Below, one piece after another: positions 22,334-34,049 of a stretch of 64,000 bases of DNA (position 1 is the stretch's first letter; each line of letters begins with the position of its first letter). The DNA lies in assembly GCA_026075535.2 (NCBI GenBank), contig AP026544.2:4526001-4590000 (forward strand), in the 5' to 3' direction. The notes beneath the pieces are model-generated. The model made no database searches. It was not told the origin of the DNA and saw only the letters and a program-made list of their open reading frames with translations. A program made the position numbers and the translations under genes. Source of the DNA: Tricholoma matsutake (lineage: Eukaryota > Basidiomycota > Agaricomycetes > Agaricales > Tricholomataceae).

Positions 22334-24217
22334 ATGGAGTACCGAGTCCCAACAATCCATGATCTACGAGTGCGTCGCCACATGTGGCATGAACCATGGC
22401 TCTCTAACATGACTACCATACTCAGGTAAAACTATGTTATATTTGCAGAGAAGAGGAAGTTCTTGGTGCAGGTATCTCCTCTTCGTCTTTAGGCACACTG
22501 TAAACTAACAAGTCTGAACATTTGCTCATAGAACCAGAGGATCCACCCAGAGAATGGACACATCCGTGTAAATGCACGCTGGTCGCTCATGAGTCGTGTC
22601 TACTGAGGTGGATTCAGGCCTCACAGAGTGACTACGGCCGTGCTCCGAATGCGCTCCGATGTCCTCAGTGTGGCTCAACATATGAACTCATTAGTGATGA
22701 TCCGATGATGCTTCGCATATTGCGCAGGGGGAACAGGTTTCTGGAGAGGATAGGAAGGACCTTTACGATTTTCGGCATTGTTGGAGTCATGGCAGTTTTT
22801 GGCTCAGGTATGTACTTTCAGCTGGACTGAAAAAGCTGGGGGGCTGCTTACCATGAAACCCGAGGCGTCTATGTCATCTTGACTGGATATGGAGCCTACG
22901 CTGTCAAGCAGTTCCTTGGGAAAGAGTATGTTGTATCTATACCATGCAGTAGATTCATCTGTGACTGTTCTCTAGGATGTTCGACCTGTTATTGACGGAT
23001 GATCCCGCTAACTGGCCGTGGGCAGCTTTCTTCAACTTCCCCACCCTTACACTCTCCCTCATTGGTTCCCGTTTCCACACGGTCACTGTACCAAACTTCA
23101 TCCCAATCCTCTTTGCGTGGCCACTCTCTTCCCCTGTCGGCATCCGCTCTCGTCTCTTCGACCAGTACTGGACCAACCCAGACAATGCCAGCAAGCTAGC
23201 ACTGAACTCAACAGCATCCCCATTGGTGTGGCCTCCATCGCCTGCCGTATTTGCTTTCTTTGTGGTCCCACTGACTCGGATGATCTACAATCATTGTCTC
23301 TCATACCTGCAGTACCGGACCCTAGGCGCCAGGCCCACATCTCCAGCTATGGACGGTGGTCATGGGTGGCAACTTGGTGAGGGATTTTTCATACGCATAC
23401 GAGCAAATGTTGTGAACGAGAACAACCGCCGCGAGAACGATCGTCGCGAGAACCGTCGCGGGAACAACTTACCTATGCTGGGGCAGCTCCGACGACCGCA
23501 AGAAGCGGAAGCCCAAGAACAGCCGCAGCAGCCACCTGCGGCCGACGTTGAACAGGGTGACCGGGAACCAGATGCAGCGGCCCTTGCAGCGGCTGAGCAA
23601 CTGATTTCCTTCGACACCTCTTCCCTTGGACGGAAAATTGGTGGAGCACTGCTTATTCCTGCCATCTCGAGCATGATGGGCTCTTTCCTCTCCCGGCTCT
23701 CCAAACGCTCTACGCTGCTTCGCCGCTTCCTGGGCGTACGCCCGCCTTTGAACGGCCTGCTTCCCCCACCCCTAGGCCCGTACACATACGATAGCAACTG
23801 GAGGAATCTGAACCTGGTGCAGCGATTGGGGCTGTCGATTCGCCTGGTGATGAATGCGACTTGGCATGGGACGAAGACCTGGGCAGAGGCTGATCCTGTT
23901 TGGCAAGTTTTATTTTACTCTGACTTTGTCCATCGGGCGTCGAACCATGAAACTGATACTGATTTGTTGGATAGGTGGCGAAATTCTGTTGGGCTCGGTT
24001 TGTTTATTGTGGTAAGTCCGAGCAGGACTGTCGTCTTCCTTCAGTGATAACCTGACAAGGCACTTGACAGGCCAAAGATTGTCTCCAGCTTGTGCATTTG
24101 TGGCTTGCTAAGCGGGAGCTTGAAAGCCGTCGGGTTAGGAGTCGTGATTTCCAGGGTGTGGATATCAAGGAACTAGATCTCGTCCCGAATTTCCCTCGGC
24201 CACCAGTTGAAGTTTAA
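22334..24217 (+). CDS. RING-CH (MARCH-type) membrane E3 ubiquitin ligase
   Basis: Seven exons (22334-22369, 22426-22471, 22532-22807, 22865-22925, 22976-23902, 23975-24011, 24071-24217) give 509 residues. The N-terminal RING-CH domain (about 16-75) has CYIC, then HPCKC, then HESCLLRWI, and finally CPQC, the C4HC3 pattern that binds zinc and recruits an E2. Hydrophobic segments follow (FGIVGVMAVFGSGVYVILTG, and others in exon 5), so the ligase is probably anchored in an internal membrane. A Gln/Arg/Asn-rich loop lies in the middle. Intron 5 (23903-23974) is a GC-AG intron and a multiple of three; if retained, the frame stays open. The intron 3 acceptor at 22864 was chosen because it alone restores frame with a normal intron length. 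A degraded-protein role is inferred, not shown. Confidence 0.82.
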
Positions 24218-24530
24218 TGTTCAGATCTGTCACAAGCTCGTCTGCTTCAGTGGAGGAATTGTGTGCTTAGAGCGAAGTGATCGCACGTAACACGTTTACA
24301 TATATGAGTTTTTTTTTTTGCAGATTCACTAGCTTCATTCTCATCGTCTATGTCACACTGTATAAAGGCAAAAATAAAACTGCTATGTAACTAGGGTGTA
24401 TGTATATCGGCGAAAGCAGAAAGACCTATTTATATCTTATTGACAGCAGAAGAGGCCCTTGTTGCCATTAGCTAAACTCAGTAAAGAGCAAATGCAAGAT
24501 CAGTTGTTCAACTTTGAATGTACACTGAGA
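24218..24530. other. Convergent intergenic region
   Basis: 313 bp between the stop codons of the RING-CH and eIF2-gamma genes. It holds a T-run near 24309 and AT-rich 3'-UTR-like sequence. No gene is seen. Confidence 0.5.
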
Positions 24531-26273
24531 TCAATCTACTTCAAGGACGGTACCCCGTTGCACACTTCCCCACCCTATCAAGAAACAGGTCAAAAATTGG
24601 GCTCAGGAGAGGATCAGTAAGGTAGATAATTACCAACGAGACGCCAGTGTTTCTCGATGCGGCGAGACAATGCAACCTTCTCCCCAACTTCCGTACATGC
24701 AGGGGAGGTAAGCTGGATCTTAGCGAGATCTGCTTTGACATTCAGAACACGGCCCCCGGTAGATGTTGAGCCGATGTTGATAAGAAGCAGCTCGCTCTTT
24801 ACGAGCTTTGAGACTTTCGTCTGCTTTTTGTCTTCAGTCTTGACACCAAGAAGACGGCGAAGCAGAAAGAGACTGATTTCCAGTTCTGCACAAAGGTGAT
24901 GGATAAGAGAAAGAAAACAAGCATTACCAGTCACTCACCAGTATAGATTTTAGGTAGCTTTCCAACAGCACCTAACACTTGTCCTACGAGACGATCTGCT
25001 CTGCAAAGCGTGGGATCTATTCTTGTCCCAACGCCAATGAGTCCACCTGGGACAGCAAAATCCAGCAAATTGTTTTCTGCATGAAGAGACATGATACGAC
25101 TGAAAATGGGTTTACACTTGTTCCGGCCAGCGCTGTCTTTCGTCACAATCCCAGGTCGAATTTCCACCTCCTGTCCTAGGCGAAGGACTCCAGTTAGAAT
25201 AGAGCCTCCAGCTACGCCGCCCTTCAAATCATCGACTTCGGCACCTGGTTTGTTCACATCGAACGAACGAATGACAATGAGCCTCGGGTCTGATGCAAAA
25301 TCACGGATAGGGATAGGGATGCGTTTGACAATGTACTCATTCACGGCGTCGATATTGTACTTTAGTTGGGCAGATATAGGGACAATGGGAGACGATTCTG
25401 CAACAGTTCCTGAATTGACATGGTTTAACGGCCGTATGTAGCAAGCCAGTCGATCAACGGACCTTTGACAAATGCTGCAATACTTTTTTGGTGTTCCAGT
25501 GCCTGTGCCTCCTTAATCAGGTCTACTTTGTTTTGCAAGATGATGATGTTCTCCAACTTCATGATTTCGACGGCGGCAAGATGCTCTGATGTTTGGGGCT
25601 GAGGACATGTTTCGTTACCAGCAACAAGTAAAAGTGCGGCGTCCATGACGGCAGCACCGTTCAACATCGTAGCCATCAGAATATCGTGTCCTGGACAGTC
25701 AACAAAAGAGACGTGACGAATCAGTTTCATGCGGTGATTGCATCCTGGCCGCTCGCAGGGCGGATTATCTTCCTTGTCGGAGCGATATGATCGGTAGCAG
25801 CCTGGTCGTGGACATGCTTCGTTTTCACATTTGTAGATCTGTAACTAGGTTAACGAATCGAGAACAGAATAAACCTCGATCTCGTACTTTTGCATTGGCG
25901 TAGCCGAGCTTGATCGTGATATTCCGGACAAGCTCGTTTTTGAACCGCACAGTCATCACTCCAGAAATCGCCTTTACCACTGTTGACTTCCCATGTGCGA
26001 CATGGCCAATAGTACCTGCAATCCAACTGTTAGATTTTGTGGGCTTCGTTGAAGATCAATCGCACCCAGGTTGATAGTCGCCTATTCCGAACATATGAGC
26101 ATGATCGTCGTAAGTTGCCCTGCACTCACTTGTTTTGATATAACTTCAGGTGAGAGAGGTGACAACTTTGACGGATCAATGTCGATTTTTGGGATGGCTT
26201 CAACAACATCGTCCTCTTCAGAGTCAGAGTCAGATTCATCATCTCGTTTCTGACGGGTTTCTTTGATAGCCAT
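24531..26273 (-). CDS. GCD11: Translation initiation factor eIF2 gamma subunit
   Basis: This GTPase subunit of eIF2 delivers initiator Met-tRNA to the 40S ribosome. Seven exons (26130-26273, 26066-26081, 25888-26015, 25463-25838, 24939-25409, 24634-24885, 24531-24574) give 476 residues, the usual length. Motifs in order: an acidic Ser/Asp N-terminus; P-loop GHVAHGKS; a Cys-rich insert with CENEAC, RPGC and CERPGC that forms the zinc knuckle of eukaryotic eIF2-gamma; DCPGH (G3); NKVD (G4); then domains II and III with [20 protein letters not shown] and ending RGTVLEVD. Exon 2 is only 16 nt. All introns are GT-AG. The start at 26273 is chosen because [10 protein letters not shown] begins the typical N-terminus; the frame upstream has no motif. 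Confidence 0.95.
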
Positions 26274-27482
26274 ATTGGATTTTGTGTGCTTTGCCCGCGT
26301 AACTTGAGATTCAGGAACCAGTCTGGCAATCCCATCACCACCTATCACCACCAAACAAAGTGTGACAGGGAAACTGGTCATTGCCGTTTTTGGAAGTCGG
26401 GTCATTAAACATTTTGCTTGCGCTAGGGATATGTACTCTAGTTCATGTATCAGCAAGTCCTGTACTGAGAATGTCGTATTTATACTATGAGTAAATAATC
26501 TAGTATAAGTCACGGTCTTACAAGCCGAGTCAATCTTCCATATCAGCATCCTCGCGATCGTCTGCCGCCTCCAAATCCATTGCTGTCTGTCCCGGGGTGT
26601 TTTCACTCACTGAGATCGTTGGCTCGGACTAACTGGACACACGAAATTCTTATCTCCCCATCAATCCACTCCATCCTTTCCCAACTCTACTGGAGTAATC
26701 CAGCTGCCTGTAACATCTTCAGTGTCTCTGAGTCCCATCCAGCTGCCCGGACCATCCACAACATCTGCAGTCTCTCCGAGTCCCACTGATGTTGGCAAAC
26801 CGATTGTCAAAAAAACCCCTTTATATGCACGAGCAGCTTCCCAGCAAACAAATATTCTGCACGATGCCCGAACCGCTCTCTCTTCCGTTGCTCTAAATAT
26901 TCGTCCTATAAGCCAGAGATGAACCTTTACTGCAAAGCCTTAATGTCGAGCTTGCGGAGAACACCTGAAGGTTCCTTGTTCTTACTCAAGACAACGAGCG
27001 CCAATGAGCGTGCGGTGGTAATGGGACACACCGATGAAGAACGTGGGGTTAGTAATGCATAACACATTTAACGCGTTAACAGTCTAATTGTAGATGAATA
27101 GCCTGGTAGATCTATGTGTAGAGGGGCCTTGAGGAAGACCTAAGGCCTAGTGCACAGTGGGGTGCGAGGTGCCGAGATTCAATACACAACATTCGGTCGA
27201 TGCATAATTTCGCTTTCCAGATATTTTTTATTTTATTGCTACTTCTCATCGTATTGTATAGCAATCCGATACTCAGTACTCAAGTAGCTCAAGTACTAGT
27301 CCCATGCAGTACTCACATTCTTTGTCCATGTCGACTACGCCTTACTTTTCAATAATATACTTATCAAATCAGTCAGAATCAATGGAATTCAAATTCTTGG
27401 CACTTGGGATCCCACACCCATTTTGCTAGTCCCGAAATTCCTGAATGTTCCTTAAGCCTTTCTACCACTTTCTACCTAGTTT
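26274..27482. other. Intergenic boundary between host genes and transposons
   Basis: No gene is seen in 1.2 kb. It holds the eIF2-gamma promoter, a short tandem duplication at 26700-26786, and AT-rich sequence (about 27210-27310). The left end of the Plavaka element probably lies here, but I found no clear terminal inverted repeat. Confidence 0.4.
26700..26786. repeat. Two-copy tandem repeat (about 40-48 bp)
   Basis: Copy 1 starts CCAGCTGCCTGTAACATCTT and copy 2 starts CCAGCTGCCCGGACCATCCA. Both end in CTCYGAGTCCCA. The copies share the ATCTKCAGT and GAGTCCCA blocks. Confidence 0.5.
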
Positions 27483-27989
27483 ATGATGCTGCCAAAATAC
27501 TCTGAGAAACCTGCCACTAATAGGCCCAGCAAAGAATACTTCTGTGACTGCTCTAGGTTTTGCAAAGGTCGACAAAACAAAGTCTCTCGTTCCACGCACC
27601 TTAGACATGCTCCGTCTCGCAATGCTGACCTCAAGAAGAGATTGGCATGCTTTAGAAGGAGCAACAATTCCACTGCCATCCAAATGACCAGGACATCATG
27701 GGAGGGAGACTCCAGACCGTCCAATGGAGCAAGCCTGCCCCAAGAAAGCTTATTGAACACAGCAAATGCTGCAACACCAGCGACGGTATGTCATATTCAA
27801 TGTTAACCCTGCCAGTGGTTTGCTAAACAACTCTAGTCAATTCCCGAGGCTCTGGACACAGACTTTGACTGTGGAGCAGTTGTTGGAATGCCAGTGAAAT
27901 GATGGGTGCAGAGGCCCAGCCAACAGATGCAGACACACGAACGGTATGTTGCTAGTATGAATTAACTACTAGATTTTTATGAATGACGT
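27483..27989 (+). pseudogene. Plavaka DNA transposon, 5' part of transposase gene
   Basis: The plus strand encodes an N-terminal exon with a Cys-rich signature, CDCSRFCKGRQNKVS followed by THLRHAPSR. It resembles the N-terminal CxRCxKG...VSxxTxxRH block of Plavaka-type transposases of Agaricomycetes. A donor GTATGT at about 27785 and an acceptor at about 27838 join to a second short exon, with an in-frame TGA before the next donor. The gene is then interrupted at 27990 by the LTR of Gypsy-1 and continues at 38194. The element is dead through insertion and stops. The left terminus was not resolved. Confidence 0.6.
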
Positions 27990-28018
27990 TGTAGCCGTGG
28001 CAGCAGAGGCCCCAGCGG
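27990..28018 (+). repeat. Gypsy-1 5' LTR, left piece
   Basis: The first 29 bp of the LTR, TGTAGCCGTGGCAGCAGAGG and on to CCCAGCGG. The last 8 bases are the left copy of the hAT target duplication. Confidence 0.9.
28011..28018. repeat. hAT target-site duplication, left (CCCAGCGG)
   Basis: An identical octamer lies at 30766-30773. The uninterrupted 3' LTR has a single CCCAGTGG at the same place, confirming the empty site. Confidence 0.93.
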
Positions 28019-30765
28019 TAGTGTTGTTGGCACAGCCTCGCCACCTCGCCTCGCCAGGTTGTGCCAGGTGGCGATCGCCACTGGCGATCAAAAATTTCCA
28101 AATTGGGGTGGCGAGTGGTGGCGAGCATATATTCGAGGCACCATTATGAACCAACGCGTGCGGTAGAATTTTAGTACATCAAATACATTATTTTCTCTAC
28201 ACTACTATGAACAACAAAGGAGGCCATCTCCCTGATGTATTTGTGTCTCTACACTTCACAAAGACAGGAGAGAGGAGTGCCAAGTCTAGACGGTGGCATA
28301 TGTGATGTAATCACTGTCCAGCCACTGCACCACTTATCGAACATCGTGATGTACAGTGTATAAAACACCTGTCTGATGCCAATAGTTGCCCAAATGTGCC
28401 TGAAAATGAATGCAGGGAGGCCCGTTTACTCCTCATGGGGAAAGGAGGGATAGAAGTCATACAAGTTTCTGATGATGAGGACACACCTGGGCCAGGACCA
28501 GCACAGAAAAAGGCAAGAGGGCCCGCAGGACAGGTAGTTGTGACGAAGAAAGGGAAGACATCAGGATTAGATGCATTCCTTGATCAGGCGATGAGTCCAG
28601 ATGAAGTTGACAGGGCAAATATTTGGCTATTGAGGTATGAAATGAACAGTTGAATCAATAACGAACAGATCCTACATCTTTCATAGATTTCTAATACATG
28701 CCAACATCCCTTTCCAGGCATCTGAGAACCCGTTCTTCCTTAAATGGGTGTTTGGCATCCGACCATCTTATGATCTGGCATCATGGTATGTTTTGATGGA
28801 GAGATACCTTCCTGCAGAGGAACAACGTGCAATCCTAGAAGACCTTGAGAGGCTGAAGGGAAGGAATAACATGACCTTTCTGCTCGATGGATTTGATGCA
28901 ATGCGGAGGAGTGTCTATGGTAGTATTCTTGCCGAAGTTGCTGTGCACCCTGTTGTTTTGGGTCTGCAGGAAATGACGGGTAGGCGAGCTACTCCAGAGA
29001 ATCTAGTCGAGGTATCAGATGGATCTCTTCAAAGAAAGGGTGTAAATGCCACTGCAGTTATAGCTGTATGCACAGACAACCCAACAACCATGTGGGCCTT
29101 CCGTCGCATCTGGATAGAAAAATATCTGTGGATTCTTGTATGTGATCACTATCCCGGGCCCATTCAATCAGACAAGTAAACTCACATGAAGCCTAGCCAC
29201 TTGCATGCTTCATGCATGGCATCAACACCATTGTTGGGAAAATTGTTGCATATCCTGCGATCAAGACCACGATCACAAAGAATACACGCATTGTATCCTT
29301 TTTTAGATCATCACATTATTGGGGTGGTCAGTTGGATGATGTTGCAAAAACCAAGAAGATCACTCGTGCATTGAAGACAAACATGGAATCGCGCTTCTAT
29401 GCGCTGGTTTTACAGGCGATGAGTGTGCGTGAACATAAAGCCGCGTTAACGGAACTTTGCATGTGTGACGATGCCCAGAGATCTGTTCATGGGCTAACAC
29501 CAGTTGCAAAGGATGTTGTTGCAACGGTGTTCGATATCAATCGCTGGTGTTTGACAGACCAGCTGATCCATATCTGCAAGCCACTCATTGATGTAATCGG
29601 CGATGTCGAAGCATGGGATGTGACACTTGCCAACTGCATGTTACAACTCATTTGGGCCCACCGAGAGCTTATACATCTTAAACCGGTTGATGGGGATGAC
29701 CTTGACTTTCTTGGTCATGCTCGACGTGTTGTTAACATGCAATTCCACGCAATGAACACAGATCTTCACTGGTTGGCTTTATTCCTCCATCCACTCTGCC
29801 AAAAACTAGCTATTTCTACAGCAGTACACTCTCGCAAACTTGATGATGCATATCGCATTGTGGCTTGTATTGCTAAGGGTTGGGGATGGACAAAAGTCTT
29901 GGCTGTCGCTCTGATAGCTGATATTAAAACTTACTTGACTGGGACGATACCTTTCCATGGCAGAACAGTGGATGCGAAGGACTGGTGGAAATCCCTTCTC
30001 ATCACGGCTTCTGGCCACCCTCTAAAAGCACTTGCTATCAAGATCTTCAGCATCGTTCCACATGCAGCCGAAGTCGAACAATTCTTTTCAAATTTAGGGG
30101 GAGTGCAGAGTGTGAAGCGCTCTCGGCTTACTATTCCACATCTGGAAACCCTGGGAATGCTCCGAAGCCATTATACACGACAACTTAACGAAGTTGCCCT
30201 AACAATGGGTAAATCCACTCAACGAAAGCATGCACATATGCATACACAAACACAGCCTGGTATCAACGCTGAGCGAGCGGCAGTTCTTCTCGAAACCTTT
30301 ACTTTGCCTGAGGCAATAGCTACTCAGGCAGTCGATGATCTTGACTTGGAAGATTATGATTCTGGGGTCACTATAGAAGAGATTGATGCTGAGTTCGATA
30401 AGCTGGATGATCAAGTATTTGCACCTGCAGACGGAGATGGATTGAATCCAGGAGTGCCGCTGAATGAGGTATATGACCTGTCAGAGCTGGAAAATATTCA
30501 GGCGGGTACAGTGATAGCAACAGTGGATGAGGAACTTGACCTCAGCAAGGAGAAGAATGTTGGTGGGGAAATTTGGGATGAAACCTCGTTGTTACGCTCA
30601 TTAGGCGTAGGAAATTGACTGTATATACAGAATATGTGAAAAAAATGGAATTTGGGGTCTTGCCAGCCTTGCCAGGTCTCGCCAGGCATCGCCGTGCCAC
30701 CTTGCTGGAGGTCTTGCCTCGCTGGCGAGTGGTGAAACCTTTGGGAGGTATTGCCCACAACACTA
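28019..30765 (+). mobile_element. hAT DNA transposon, apparently intact (2747 bp)
   Basis: Terminal inverted repeats begin TAGTGTTGTTGGCACAGCCT on the left and, as reverse complement, TAGTGTTGTGGGCAATACCT on the right. A perfect 8-bp target duplication flanks the element. Subterminal regions are full of TCGCCA/TGGCGA motifs on both strands, typical of hAT transposase binding sites. The single gene has no stop or frameshift, and many CpGs remain, unlike in the host LTR element. It looks recent. Confidence 0.93.
28435..30618 (+). CDS. hAT-family transposase
   Basis: The cut-and-paste transposase of the element. Three exons (28435-28634, 28687-29137, 29197-30618) join to 690 residues with correct GT-AG introns and no stops. 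Recognisable parts are an acidic, Lys-rich N-terminal region, the ACFMHGINTIVGKIV block (Cys-His-Asn motif of the hAT catalytic domain), and the C-terminal hATC dimerisation region with HPLKALAIKIFSIVPHAAEV followed by EQFFSNLGG and KRSRL. The C-terminal tail is acidic. No BED zinc finger is visible, so DNA binding may use an unrecognised N-terminal region. The start at 28435 is the first ATG of the frame; an upstream exon cannot be excluded. Confidence 0.85.
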
Positions 30766-30773
30766 CCCAGCGG
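30766..30773. repeat. hAT target-site duplication, right (CCCAGCGG)
   Basis: Identical to 28011-28018. Confidence 0.93.
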
Positions 30774-30975
30774 AGTCCATAGCAGAGTCCGCAGCCAGAG
30801 TCCGGCATTTCCCTTAGCAGTCACGTGACCTCATAGATAGACACATGTGTGTGTAGATAAGGAGCATCTTGGCTTGTCCGCATCCTTTCCGACTTGCGTC
30901 TAGTAGTAGACGTGAGCCCTGTCCGAACCATCTCGTCTAGTAGTAGACAAGACCCTGAGAGACCGCACAACTCCA
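30774..30975 (+). repeat. Gypsy-1 5' LTR, right piece
   Basis: Continues the LTR after the hAT insertion. It ends ACAACTCCA and is followed two bases later by the primer-binding-site-like TGGTGACAACAG. Confidence 0.9.
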
Positions 30976-31217
30976 TCTGGTGACAACAGAAAGATTTGCA
31001 CTTTTCGCATACTGTAACCTGTTTAACCTGTTCTCGACCTGTTCAGCTCACCTGTCTAACCTGTGTCCTTGTCTCGTTCTCGGTACTCTGCTAATTCTGT
31101 CTACCTGTCAACCTGGTTCCTATCTACTGTGTCTCAACACCCAGCCCACCTGTCAGAAGTTAGACACCTGTCAACACAGCTCTGTTCATCTTGGCTCCCC
31201 CATCAGCCTCACCTTGT

Positions 31218-32710
31218 GCTACCTCATGCCACAATGCAAGCAAGAAACATGCGACGAGACCACCTGGGCAGGTTCATACCAGACACCACATCCACGGAAC
31301 CCACACCAACACCATCAACGACATCCTCCTTCATCCTACCATCCACACCTGACGACTCAGAAAGTATCTTCCTCATCAGCCCCTGGCCATCACCGATTGC
31401 ACCACCGTCTACACCACAACTCTCCACAACCCCAACCCCTCCCAAAGACAATGACGATAGCATGACCAAAACCAGCACTAGACTGTTCTGGGGCGATGAC
31501 AAACATGAGGACAAAAACCCGCAGGACTTCCTAAACTCAATCGAGTGACTCTTCATTTAGAAATCCAACACCATGGACGTGCAGAGACTCTGGGCGTTCC
31601 AGCTGTATCTCAAGTCAGGATCCATTGCCAAGCAATGGTGGAATGATCTCCCCACCAGTGATAAAGATACCTGGGAGCACCTCGTACAGGTGTTCGAGAA
31701 GAGGTGGCCAGATAAATCCACCACAGTAAAAACAGCAGGCAGCCCTCGAGTGAATGAAGATCACGGAAGAGGAGGTAGGGAAGTGAGTGAAGAACAACGG
31801 AGTAGAGGAGTTTGCCCACGTCGTATGGGCAGACAAGATAGAACGGTTAGCAGCGGCGATCCCAGACATGAATGGCCTCTTGATAGGGAACATATGGAAA
31901 ACCATGCCAAAGGTACTGCAGAAGGTAACAGGCTTAGGACACACCAACTGGATGACATTTTGCAAAGCAATCTGCATGGCAACATTATCCCAGATCGACG
32001 AAGTGAAGGAGGAGGAGAGGGAGGCGCGACACATTCGAGAGGAGCTGAAGAAATTACAAGGGCTACGAAACATGTCGACGAGGGATCTCACCACTGCATT
32101 CCAACGACTCAACATTAACACGTCAACCAACCCAGCACCACGGTTCCCCATCCTCCAAAACCAACCCGTGCACACCCTAAACCAAGCCCAATCACAGATG
32201 TGCAGAACCAACAATATGTTCCCCACAAATGCAGCACAATCTGCAGGTGACCAAACCTCATACCGAGCCAACTGACCCCCTGAAGTCCAGTTAGCCAACA
32301 TCACACAGTTAGCTCTGCCAATCCAGCTGAATACTCCAGCGGGGCAGGCAGCATACGACAGACAGATTGTAGACTGGAATAGTGCCAACCCGGGACAGAC
32401 CATAAGCAAGTTTAGACCATACCCCCTCGTCCCTGGAACCAACCCAGTTGCATCTGGCGAGTGTTGGAAATGCGGGATGGTGGGACACATGGGCTGCAAC
32501 TGTGACAGCCCCATGCAGGTTCCTGGACTTGAACAGCATTGGCGGTCAATCACTATGACCATCAAGCGCAGCTGCGGGACAACCACATCTGACAATATCA
32601 ACATCAACTTTGTCAGCTCTGATCAACTGTGGCTCACTAAGGAAGAGTATGACCAGCAAGTCATTGCAAATTTCCTAGCAGACCAGGGAAAAGGCCAAGG
32701 GTCGTCAGCG
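31218..32710 (+). pseudogene. Gypsy-1 gag (decayed)
   Basis: The capsid-like region starts with a Ser/Thr/Pro-rich segment. Then come TRLFWGDDKHEDKNPQDFLN and QLYLKSGSIAKQWWNDL, typical of retrotransposon gag, and a coiled charged segment. Near 32465-32510 is a zinc knuckle, CWKCGMVGHMGCNC (CX2CX4HX4C). In-frame stops (for example TGA and TAG at about 31545-31560 and TGA near 32274) and a frame change near 31770 break the gene. The first two stops read like former CGA or CAG codons. Confidence 0.75.
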
Positions 32711-32730
32711 TAGAACAGGAGGTTCCACTG

Positions 32731-33600
32731 ATGACCCAACAACTTGTCAATCAGGGTGAAAGGAGAGTCCTTGGGTGTGACAAGGCATCACTCAAGGATG
32801 AAGTAAAGCCGTCCGATATCAGGTGCACTTTAGACACCGATGTGTACCTAGAGCATCCAGAATCAATTGTCATTGACCTGTACTGCCTGGACAGCAAGGA
32901 TGAGCAACAGAACAGTGTGCCATTTCTGCACACCATCAAACTAAATGGCCCAAAAGGGGAGGTTGTATGACTGATGAGCACATTTGATGACAGTGCAATG
33001 GCGAGTGTAGTGGACCTAAAGACATTCCAAAAGGTCAAACATTGGCTTGACCCTCTTAGGAGGTCAAATCGCATACTGCGGATGGCAGATGGATGACTGG
33101 TACCATCAATGGGGGTCTGGAGTGGAAGAATCACTGTTGGCAAAGTCTCCCACACAGGAACTTTCAAGATCTTTGATAGCAATGGAGCATGGTCAGTGCT
33201 GTTTGGGAAACCCTTATTGAAGACATTCAAGGTGGTCCATAACTACGACTCGGACATCGTGAAAATGCCCAAGGGCAATAATTGGGCTGAACTGAGAAAC
33301 CAGTATCAGGGTGAAGGAGGGACAAAGCCACTGCTCCTAGCAGATCTTGACCCCAATATGAACCAGCACATTAACTTCAAGGGGGATCATTGTGTGTCCC
33401 CCTCGAGGCGAGTCCCACATAATAAAAATGATAGTGAACCAGTTGATGTAGCAGGAAGTGAAACAGCACTGCTACCCCCATCTGGTCAGGACCCAGACAC
33501 TGAAAAGCACACAAACTTGAAGGGGATCACTGCGCACCCCCCTCAAGGCAAGTCTTACAATCCAATAAAAGTACCAATGAGCTGGTTGACAAAGCAGTAA
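32731..33600 (+). pseudogene. Gypsy-1 aspartic protease region (decayed)
   Basis: The retropepsin-like region has the active-site area reading STFDDSAMASVVD (about 32978-33017), where the family usually has FDDGA. Downstream WSVLFGKPLLKTF fits the end of the protease fold. Two in-frame TGA codons (near 32968 and 33094) interrupt it. A Lys-rich linker follows to about 34050. Confidence 0.65.
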
Positions 33601-34049
33601 TTGAGCAAGCAGAACATGGGAACCATCCCCTGGACAGTAGAGGACAGGAAGAGGAAAATTCAGGAAGCCAAGTAGCACCTAAAATCCAGCATCCGCTCAC
33701 CCAGGAAGGAAACAAGAGACGTACACAGGAGGAACACATCAAGTGGCAAGAAGCTAATGGCTTAGAAGGGAAAAAGTCTTGAATGGACCGAACCATAGCA
33801 AAGCGCAAAAGGCTAGGGAAGCCACTGACAAAGGGAGTACAATCGACTTCCCAATCATCCCCACCTACCACAATACCATCTGCTGACAAGTCTAACAACC
33901 CAGATCCCGCACCAGACCACAAAAGTAACATATTGAATATTGACACAAAGACACAGAACATTGACCATGGCACTGAGCAGAAGATAATCCCTGGCAATCT
34001 CGATAAGGAAGTGTTCACCCGGTGATCAGACCCATTTAAGGTCAAACAC

